Source of the DNA: Hemicordylus capensis
Lineage: Eukaryota > Chordata > Lepidosauria > Squamata > Cordylidae
DNA: 64,000 nucleotides
Direction: 5' to 3'
Assembly: GCF_027244095.1 (NCBI RefSeq)
Contig: NC_069660.1
Span: 282,122,863 to 282,186,862, forward strand
Part shown: one piece after another, positions 56,328 through 64,000 of the stretch
Numbering within the stretch: the stretch's first letter is position 1
Layout of the letters: every line of letters starts with the position of its first letter
Made by a program: the position numbers and the translations under genes
The notes under the pieces: generated by a model
Seen by the model: only the letters and a program-made list of their open reading frames with translations
Databases searched by the model: none
What the model was told of the DNA's origin: nothing

Positions 56328-56477
56328 CATTCACATGATCATGTATACCTGGGTACAGCCTCTGGCCTGGATATGCATGGTTGTGAATGGGGCATGTGTG
56401 AACTCACATGCTCCATTCACACAACGAGGCATACCCAGGTCAGAAGTTGTACCCAGGTATACATGATCATGTGAATG
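56328..56477. mobile_element. foldback MITE with a perfect 30-bp inverted repeat
   Basis: CATTCACATGATCATGTATA, then CCTGGGTACA (56328-56357), is exactly mirrored at 56448-56477. A second inverted pair, TGTGAATGGGGCATGTGTGA / CACATGCTCCATTCACACA, fills the middle. 150 bp. No target duplication could be fixed, so the superfamily is open. Confidence 0.85.
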
Positions 56478-57101
56478 GACCATATGATTATGTTCTCCTT
56501 TCCCCATCATCTTAGGGGGCCCATAATCACCTCATACACACTAAGCATTCTGTTGGCTAGCTCCAGCATTCTCATGATTGCATGGAGATATAAGCCCTTT
56601 TCGGACATCCTACCCCACACAAACACTGAATGCATGAGGGGCCAGGACTCATGCCCTCTGCCCATGCTCTGCCACCATGCCCACTGGCCACATCAACAGA
56701 AGCTGCACATTCAGCATTTTTCTGCATCGGTGTAAGCATCTAGCATCCTAAGAACGATGGGTGGAGTTTTGCTTGTAGAACAGGGCTTTCTTGAATTTCT
56801 CTCCTTCTTATGAAGCCCCTTGTGCCCCTCAAAGACTGCTCCTGAGGATCAGAGGGTCCTCCAGACTTGTGTTTCGTCTGGCACCAGGGATTAGAGACAC
56901 ATGCGGACACCCTGAGCGAGCAGAATACCTTTGAATCAAAGACATCATGTCTATTTATACTCAGGAAAAACAATTAGGATTAACTGTTAATCATATAATT
57001 AGTATTATTCATGCATAACTGCTGTTTTATTTCTTTAGATAAATCTTGAACCCACCCTACTTAGTGGGCTTTGGTAGAGTAACATTCCACAAGCTGCCTT
57101 C
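56478..57101. other. unique non-coding DNA
   Basis: Nothing recognised. Confidence 0.4.
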
Positions 57102-58472
57102 TAGGGATGTGCACAATTTTTTTAAATTCAATTTGTGCCCAAAACAAATCACCCGATTTGTTTTGTGTCCAAATCTACCCCCACAAATCACCCCAGATTT
57201 GATTTGTATTTGCTTCGGTTTGGACTGATTCAGACCACTTAACAAGGTCCCAGGGGCACCAAATTTGGGTGATGGGTAGATCCCCATGGGTGCCACCTAC
57301 CACCCAAATTTCAAGGCAGTGGGACACTTGGTTGACTTTTAATGAACCTTTTTTAGTGTTTACTGATTTTGAACATTTATACCATAGGAAACAATGGACA
57401 TTCGAAATTGCCATATCCTAACCCTAACACAGATCCGCAGATTTCATTTTTAAAATAAATAAAAGTTAAGCTCTAGCCCTTGTAGAAGTGGAGTTATGGA
57501 GCAAAATGTGCAGTCATTATTTTTCAAGAGTTTGGATTCTTTGGTGTCTAATAACTTTTTCTCATAATGAATCCCTATGAGGATTCATTATATGCCTTCA
57601 TTTCTTCTGTTCATTTTGACTATCATTGGACAGTGCCAACTGTCAACTGCCGTGTGTCAACTACACCACACACACACACACACTGGGGTACTCAGTTTAT
57701 TTTTTAGGTATTTTTGAAGTGTTGAGACTCTTTGGTGTCTTCATTACACATCTTCATTTCTTCTGTTCTTTTTGACCCCACTGCTTTGCAGGTGGGGGTG
57801 GGGAATTAGTGGCATCCCATGTTCCAAATACCCTGCAGCCCACAAGCTGCAGGGTATAGAAATATAAATCAGTTTATATCAGTTTAAATCAGTTTATATT
57901 TTAAGAATTTTTGAGGTATTTAGACTCTTTGGTGTGCAATGAATCCTCATAGGGATTCATTATGAGGAAAGGTTATTAGACACCAAAGAGCCTAAACACT
58001 TGAAAAAAATCCTAGAACATAAACTAGTACCCCACTGCCTTGCAGGTGGGAGTGGGGTGTAGTTGGCATGTGTCAGCTGACAGCTGGCACTGTCGAAAAG
58101 ACAGTCAAAATGAAAAGAAGAAATGAAGGTGTGTAATGAATACTCATAGGGATTTCTTGAGGGGAAGTTGTTATACACCAAAGAATCCAAACACATGAAA
58201 AATAGTGACCACACATTTTGCCCATAATTCCACTTCTACAAGGACTAGAGCTTAGTTTTGTTTTTGTTTTTTTAATGAAAGCTGGGAATCTGGGGAAATT
58301 AACAGGAGAAATCCAAATCTCGAATTGATTCAAATAGAATCTGATGTGATTTGATTTGGACCCAAATCTAGCCAATGGACCACAGGGGTGATTTGTTCTG
58401 TCTCCAAATCACCCGAATCAGCTAGATTTGGGTACAAATCGATTTGTACCCAAATCAATTTGCACATCCCTA
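57102..58472. mobile_element. hAT-like 1.4-kb nested-palindrome element
   Basis: Begins TAGGGATGTGCACAATTTTT and ends CAATTTGCACATCCCTA. It has a perfect 8-bp duplication CTGCCTTC (57094-57101 and 58473-58480). It has the same interior as 40193-41501 over its whole length, including CCCCATGGGTGCCACCTACC near the left end. Inner blocks repeat in alternating orientation: the TTTGGTGTCTAATAACTTTT / ACACCAAAGA blocks and TGAATCCCTATGAGGATTCA. No transposase frame. Confidence 0.93.
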
Positions 58473-58480
58473 CTGCCTTC

Positions 58481-58689
58481 TAGCCATTGTGGGGTTATGG
58501 GGAGTCATCAGCTCACCTAAAATTCTTAGAGACAATCCACATGTTGCTTTCTTAATGAGGGAGCATTCATGCACCATTCTTCCTCTCCGAGCCTCCTGAA
58601 GAAGGGGAGAATACCCTTCCTTTCGTGGCCAGTAAGTGTAATGACACCTTATAGTTTAGTATCCTGGTATTTTTAGAGTTCATATATTT
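58481..58689. other. short unique segment
   Basis: Nothing recognised. Confidence 0.4.
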
Positions 58690-59004
58690 ATTGAGATCAT
58701 CCAGGGAGGTTCATCTGCAGTTGCCACCTGGTAGTCTGGTGGCTACGCAGGGATGGGTTGTCTCTGTTGCCACCCAGAGTCTCTTGAACACGAGACTCTG
58801 GAATGCACTCCCTGAAAGAGCCTCCCCATCTCTCACAACTTTTAAAAAGACCCTAAAGAAGACTCATTTTTTTCACCCAAGCATTTTGACTATGGTTTTT
58901 AATTGTTTTAAGGTTTTCATTTTTAATTTGTTTTATGTTGTTGTAAACCACCCAGAGACAGAAGTTTGGGGGAGTCTACAAATTAGATAGATAGATAGAT
59001 AGAT
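58690..59004 (+). mobile_element. L2-group LINE 3' end with (TAGA)n
   Basis: GGGAGGTTCATCTGCAGTTG, CTGGAATGCACTCCCTGAAA, CATCTCTCACAACTTTTAAA and the tail GTAAACCACCCAGAGACAGA match the 1955 and 47183 copies. It ends in (TAGA)n at 58984-59004. A small inverted duplication AGAGTCTC..GAGACTCT sits in the coding part. Confidence 0.85.
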
Positions 59005-59689
59005 AATCTTATTTACTACTTTCCAGAGCTCCGGAAACATACTGGGCATGTACAGAGATAAAATGAATATAAAATCAGGAACTAGATGTAGAATCCACAG
59101 AATCATAATCTAAAAATGTGAAACAAACTGAGAGTATACTTTGCAGGAAAGGGGAAACCTTGAACTTGTTGGAAGATGTTAACAGGAAGCAAAAAGAGTT
59201 AAACAGTTACCATGAAAACTATTAAATAAATTAATCTAAAAGTAGGAAAAGAATAAAATAGGACACTACCACCCCCAAGAGAAGACATGCGGTAGTGGGT
59301 GGCTCCCTAAAGAGAGGGGCAAAGGAAGCTGTGTGCAGATTGGACATGTCATTGTGAAGAAGGTGTTGTCTTCCCAGTATGCATATCTGGGACATAATAG
59401 AGAGCTTGCCACGGCTCATCAAATCTAGCTACCACCATTGATTCCTGCTGATCCACACAGAAAGAAGAAGCATCTTAACTCTCACCTGAAATCAAAGGGC
59501 TTTTGACAACTTAATAACAATTTAAAACAACACAGCCACCCCTTAGTCTTCTGGCAGAAGCCAGGGCGTGCTTCCTTAAGCTTCTCCAGATCCCAGGCAG
59601 CTGGAAACTGGAGAAGAGCTGGGGAAGGCAGGTTCTCAGCCCCTGCTTCTCTGGCCAATGGTGTGGCAAGGGTGTGGTGATCTTCCCTT
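59005..59689. other. unique non-coding DNA
   Basis: Nothing recognised. Confidence 0.4.
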
Positions 59690-59880
59690 TGCCTGCCATG
59701 GCCCTATCCACCCCCAGCACAGTACCTCCAGTGACTGTTGCTGGTGTCTATCTTATGTTTCTTTTTAGAATGTGAGCCCTTTGGGGACAGGTTTCCATCT
59801 TATTTGTTTGTTATTTCTCTTTGTAAACAGCCCTGAGCCATTTTTGGAAGGGTGGTATAGAAATTGAATTATTTATTTAT
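59690..59880 (+). mobile_element. SINE-like family C, 3' part, ending in (TTA)n
   Basis: CCCTATCCACCCCCAGCACA, TGACTGTTGCTGGTGTCTAT, ATGTGAGCCCTTTGGGGACA and CAGCCCTGAGCCATTTTTGG run to GGTGGTATAGAAATTGAATT, then (TTAT/TTA)n at 59869-59927. This tail array seems to be the target of the LINE that follows. Confidence 0.85.
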
Positions 59881-59927
59881 TTATTATTTATTATTATTAT
59901 TATTGTTATTATTATTATTTTATTTTA

Positions 59928-61475
59928 CACAGTCAGACAGGTGTTATTGACTGGTTTGTTTTATCCAGACATCGAGTCCTTCCCAAGGACCTGGAATGCC
60001 AGAATTTTATTGTCAATGTTGTTGCTGTTGTTGTCGCAGAATATAGGCTGTTCCCAGTAAAGCTGCTTTTTGTAATTGGCTGGTGGTGATTTCTGTGGCC
60101 CCTATGGTGTTGAGGTGCTCTTCAAGGTCTTTTGGAACTGCACCCAGGGCACCAATTACCACAGGGATTATTTTGGTCTTTTTCTGCCACAGCCTTTCAA
60201 TTTCAATTTGTAGATCTTTGTATTTGGTGATTTTTTTCTATTTCTTTTTCTTCTATTCTGCTATCCCCTGTATTGCTATGTCGATTATTTTCACTTGTTT
60301 TTCTTTCTTCTCGACAACAGTTATATCTGGTGTATTGTGTGGCAGATGTTTGTCTGTTTGTAGTCGGAAGTCCCATAATATTTTTGCATCTTCATTTTCT
60401 TCAACTTTTTCAATTTTATGGTCCCACCAATTTTTGGCTACAGGTAGCTTGTATTTTTTGCAGATGTTCCAGTGTATCATCCCTGCTACCTTGTCATGCC
60501 TTTGTTTGTAGTCAGTCTGTGCGATCTTTTTACAACAGCTGATTAGGTGGTCCACGGTTTCATTTGCTTCTTTACAAAGGCGGCACTTGCTGTTTGTGGT
60601 TGGTTTTTCGACTTTTGCTCTTATTGCATTTGTTCTTAGTGCCTGTTCTTGTGCAGCCAGTATTAAACCCTCTGTTTCTTTCTTCAAGTTGCCATTCTTA
60701 AGCCATTGCCAGGTCTTGGTGATGTCTGATTTTCCACTTATATTGTGCAAATATTGACCATGCAGTGGTTTATTTTTCCATTTTTCTGCTCGTTTCTTGA
60801 CTTGTTCTTTCTTGTAGGCCTGTTTTGTTTCATTGGTGTTGAATAGTTTCTCATTATTGACCATTTTAAGTGCATCTTCTTCACTGTCCTTGATATATTC
60901 TTCAAGGCCTCTTTTCTCCTACTCTACTGTTTGATGGACTTGCAGCATTCCTTTTCCACCTGAGCTGCGAGGGAGGTATAGCCTATCGACATCACTGCAG
61001 GGGTGCAGAGCATGATTGATGGTCATGATTTTCCTGGTCTTACGATCTAGCGTCTCTAGCTCTGCCTGGGTCCAGTCTATTATTCCTGCAGTGTATCTGA
61101 TAACAGGTATAGCCCAGGTGTTTATGGCTTGTATGGTGTTCCCGCCATTGTGTTTGGACTTGAGGATTTTTCTAACTCTCCTGATGTATTCACTTCCAAT
61201 TTTTCTTTTAACTTCAGTGTGTGCGATGTTATCAGCCTGGAGAATGCCCAAGTATTTGTAATGTTCTTTCTCTTCCAGGTTCTTGATCTTGCTTCCACTA
61301 GGCAGTTCTATTCCTTCTGTTTTTCTTATTTTTCCTCTGTTCATTATTAATGCAGCACACTTGTCTAGTCCAAACTCCATTGCTTTATCGCTACTGAATA
61401 TACGGACGGTGTTTAGCAGTGATTTGATTTCCGACTGGGACTTTCCATACAACTTCAGATCGTCCATGTACAGCT
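59928..61475 (-). mobile_element. Dong/R4-clade LINE, 5' truncated, inside a (TTA)n array
   Basis: On the minus strand the insert opens at the palm motif YMDDLKLYGKS and runs to a 3' UTR ending near 59928. Domains in order: end of the reverse transcriptase (MDDLK to about residue 180), a CCHC-type finger (CRLCKEANETVDHLISCC) and a C-terminal endonuclease-like stretch (NTPDITVVEKKEKQVKIIDI). The finger plus C-terminal endonuclease layout is that of the R2/R4 group and not of L1, L2 or CR1. (TTA)n lies on both sides, at 59869-59927 and 61476-61495. Dong of silkworm is known to sit in TAA repeats. The N-terminal half is missing. Confidence 0.82.
60013..61475 (-). pseudogene. Dong/R4 polyprotein C-terminal remnant
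   Basis: One continuous frame runs from 61475 to a TGA at 60013-60015, about 487 codons, with three in-frame TAG codons (60919-60921, 60253-60255, 60238-60240) and no frameshift. Segments from the N-terminus are KLYMDDLKLYG, then GIELPSGSKIKNLEEKEHYK (reverse transcriptase tail), YLPRSSGGKGMLQVH, the CCHC finger, PDITVVEKK...IIDIAI (endonuclease-like) and RLWQKKTKIIPVVIGALGAV at the end. The first part of the reverse transcriptase and all N-terminal parts are absent. Conserved frame suggests a fairly young insert. Confidence 0.8.
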
Positions 61476-61737
61476 TTATTATTATTATTATTATTAATGA
61501 TATTCTTACTGGGAAGCAGTGGGTGCAACCTCCCTGTGGCCCTTAGTCTTCTAGTTAATGGCAGAGGTCAGAGTGTGCTTCTTTTTGCTTCTCCAGTCCC
61601 TGGATACTCTCCTCTGATTAGGTAGAGTTATATGGCTAGGCTGCTAGTATTTTCCCCAGGCCTGCTCCATCCAAAAGGTTCATTTTGTGTGCCAGTTACA
61701 GAGGCCGGACTTGCACATTCCTGTCCTCTGTCATGCC
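61476..61737. other. (TTA)n remnant and unique DNA
   Basis: TTATTATTATTATTATTA at 61477-61495 continues the array seen before the LINE. Sequence from 61500 to 61737 is unremarkable. Confidence 0.5.
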
Positions 61738-62037
61738 TGAAGAGCTGGTCTTGTGGTAGCAAGCATGACTTGTCCCCATAGCTAAGCAGGGTCTGCCCTT
61801 GTTGTATATGAATGGGAGACTTGATGTGTGAGCACTGGAAGAGATTCCCCTTAGGGGATGGAGCCACTCTGGGAAGAGCAGAAGGTTTCAAGTTCCCTCC
61901 CTGGCTTCTTCAAGATAGGGCTGAGAGAGACTCCTACCTGCAACCTTGGAGAAGCTGCTGCCAGTCTGTGAAGACAATACTGAGCTAGATGGACAATGGT
62001 CTGACTCAGAATATGGCAGCTTCCTATGTTCCTATGA
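61738..62037 (-). mobile_element. SINE-like family A (full length)
   Basis: GAAGAGCTGGTCTTGTGGTA, AGCAGGGTCTGCCCTTGTTG, CCCCTTAGGGGATGGAGCCA, GGCTTCTTCAAGATAGGGCT and GCAGCTTCCTATGTTCCTAT in order. It is about as complete as the 13955 copy and differs from it mainly by scattered substitutions. Confidence 0.85.
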
Positions 62038-63034
62038 CTCTGAGGCCTAAGCAGTTCACAGGTGTTGACTCAGCCAGACCCCAGCCTCAGAACCTGAGGT
62101 TCCCAGTACAAACGCTGGAAACCTTGACAGATCATGGACTGTGAAAGAGCACGTAGTCAAGTTTCTGACATTTTAGACATGATAAATAGATAAATGAGCA
62201 AATACAATCTGTGAATATAGCCTTGCAATAAAGGACAAAGTCAAGTCAAAGAAATAAGCACTAAGTGTGGTAACAACATGAATCGATACAGACACATTAC
62301 TTCAACCCAAAATAGTTGGGACAGAACACTGCTTCTTCCCAACACTGCAGGAAATTATGTTGGACACTAACATAATTGAGAAATCATTTGAAGACAGTTC
62401 ATTCTGGGGAAAATATGATAGCATAATTTTGGTAAGGTCAGTGTCAACTTGGATTACCTGCCATGGAAGTGCCAGTCATATGTGATTTCCTTGCCTGCAA
62501 CTCCACCTTTTGCTTCAAAGTCTCCCCACCCACACCCACACCCCACTTTATAAAGGACTAATAAATACACATTGCATTCTGCAAGCATAGATATGTTCCT
62601 GCCTTCAGCCACTGTGGCTGAGGGAGCCATAGTTCAACACAAGAGTAGATCTACCATCGCGTGGCCTTGTGCTCTGCACATGGGCCCGGCAGAGGACACT
62701 GAGGGGAGCCACCCATTTGCCTTGGTCACAGCTCCCCTGCTTACCCTCCACTGGCCTCCATGGTCCCCACTGACTGCCACTGTCACAGCTGGCTTGCTTC
62801 CCTTTGCCAGCCGCTACATGGTAACATGATGTCACTGCCCGGTGCTGATTATCCCTGGATTGGGCTCATTCCTGTGTGGTGACATCATTAAATCACATCA
62901 TGGCCGGCAAAGAGAAACAAGCTGTTTATTCCAAATCAGTGCTGTGCATCACTCTTGCCTGTTTTTATGTATTCAGAAATGCAGATCAAGCCACTGTTCC
63001 ACAGGTGACTTAGATGTACAACATTGAGTGGCCA
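62038..63034. other. unique non-coding DNA
   Basis: No gene or clear repeat. An inverted word CAGCCACTGTGGCTG lies at about 62598-62612. Confidence 0.4.
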
Positions 63035-63370
63035 CATTTCATTTGAGGCACAATTGGGCTAACGTTTGAACTGCCTAACCAATTTGAACCATTTGCTACA
63101 GGTGTAAGGACACAAAGGGATGGTTCAAGGGCATAGTCTGTAATGATGTCATCCACCCTGATCCAAGATGGCGGACACATGAACATTTGAGGTGCAAGTG
63201 GGAATCATTTTGGAACAGTTGTAGGGTCACCTCAGACTCATAGTTTGTGATAATGTCATCCACTCCAGTTCAAGATGGCAGACATGTAAATGTTTGAGGC
63301 ACAAGTGGGCTAACTTGTGAACTGCCTAACCAATTTGGACCAAATTTAGTCTAGTTGTAGGGATGGCGAA
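63035..63370. repeat. short tandem array, about 2.5 variable units
   Basis: Units share CATTTGAGGCACAA, TGAACTGCCTAACCAATTTG, AATGATGTCATCCACCC and CCAAGATGGCGGACACATGA. The phrase ATAGT(C/T)TGT(A/G)AT recurs at about 63133 and 63240. The middle unit is shorter by about 40 bp, so periods are about 107 to 150 bp. Confidence 0.7.
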
Positions 63371-64000
63371 AAGAAAGTAGGTAGATTAGTTCTTACTAGA
63401 ACTTATTCAAGACACTTACCTGCAACAGCAAATATGTTTTTGCTTCAGGAGTGCAACACCCTACATCCTTTTGGGATCCCTGTCCGGACATCTTCAGGGC
63501 CATGGACATGGCCCACACACCCAGTTCTAAGGCAAACTTGCATGGCCAAATTGATACAATAATATTAATTACGAATGTTTTGAGAAGCAGGGGGATGAAA
63601 ATGGACAGCTTTGCACTGTTTGGCTCATGTAACAAGCTTTTCTTCTGCTGCAACAATTACATCAGGCGTCTGTCAGGCTGTAAATTCAACAGTCATGAGG
63701 ATCATTTTCAGCCCTTTCCATACTGAGCCATATTTCAATGAACAAAAGGCCAATTAATTGCTTCCTGTTCTATTGCTTCATGCCTAAATCAAGCACGCTA
63801 TGAAAAGTAACATTTTTTGTGCTCTTCTCATTTTGTGGCGGGGGCGGGGGAGATTTATTGAAAATATTTCCCACCATATTGCAATTTGATAGAATCCACA
63901 GAATTATCTGTACTTCATACTGGTTTCACAATCCATACTCAATCTTTTATTTCCAGCACCACAACAAAAATTGGAAATATGCCATTCAGTGATGAGATTT
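63371..64000. other. unique non-coding DNA
   Basis: Nothing recognised. The 86- and 91-codon frames at 63396-63726 are antiparallel shadows of each other without a domain. Confidence 0.4.

Noticed and set aside
63035-63370. CRISPR-like repeat array
   Set aside because: Units are long, unequal and lack conserved repeats with distinct spacers; the genome is vertebrate.

Overview
The window is eukaryotic nuclear DNA from an amniote, most likely a squamate reptile (lizard or snake). It shows no bacterial gene structure, no rRNA or tRNA gene, no CRISPR array and no convincing host protein-coding exon. The lineage call rests on recalled repeat types found together: L2/CR1-group LINE tails, MIR-like tRNA-headed SINEs, a Dong/R4-type LINE, a DIRS-type element, an L1 fragment and many short DNA transposons. 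No database was searched. The reading frames longer than 60 codons are explained by these repeats, by microsatellites or by chance.

Layout. 1-9 kb: unique DNA, two L2-group LINE pieces, a third LINE copy split by a hAT-like MITE at 3932-4319, and a SINE. 9-19 kb: SINEs of four families, two copies of an unnamed GTACA-rich foldback, other foldbacks, and a repeat-free AT-rich block (16.4-16.7 kb) that could be conserved non-coding DNA. 19-21.1 kb: a CpG-rich hAT element that is one palindrome (19326-19997), then an inverted-repeat element (20274-21106) with another hAT MITE inside it. 21-29 kb: mostly unique DNA, plus an L2-group LINE holding an L1 fragment with a 15-bp target duplication, and a SINE cut by a Tigger-like element at its TA. 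29.6-32.9 kb: a broken DIRS-type fossil on the minus strand. 33-59 kb: unique DNA with a dense set of hAT-like foldbacks whose 8-bp target duplications can be read directly. 59.7-61.5 kb: a SINE and a Dong/R4 LINE fragment lying between two (TTA)n tracts. 61.7-64 kb: a SINE, unique DNA and a short tandem repeat.

The main result is the hAT-like set. Seven elements share ends of the type TAGGGATGTGCA..TGCACATCCCTA; five of these have a perfect or near-perfect 8-bp duplication and two have weaker matches. Their interiors belong to several unrelated foldback families, from AT-rich simple sequence to 1.3-1.4 kb nested hairpins. Two elements with CAGGGGCGTA-type ends, two with CAGTG(T/C)TC ends and one with CAGGGCTGTCC ends add three more hAT-like groups. 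The nested insertions give a relative age order: the L2-group LINEs and SINEs are older than the hAT and Tigger-like elements that interrupt them. None of the short elements encodes a transposase here, so all would have needed enzymes supplied from elsewhere.

Nothing in the window works as an operon or pathway. The only host-functional candidates are the AT-rich repeat-free blocks near 16.4-16.7 kb and 54.8-55.3 kb, and these are inferences from composition only.
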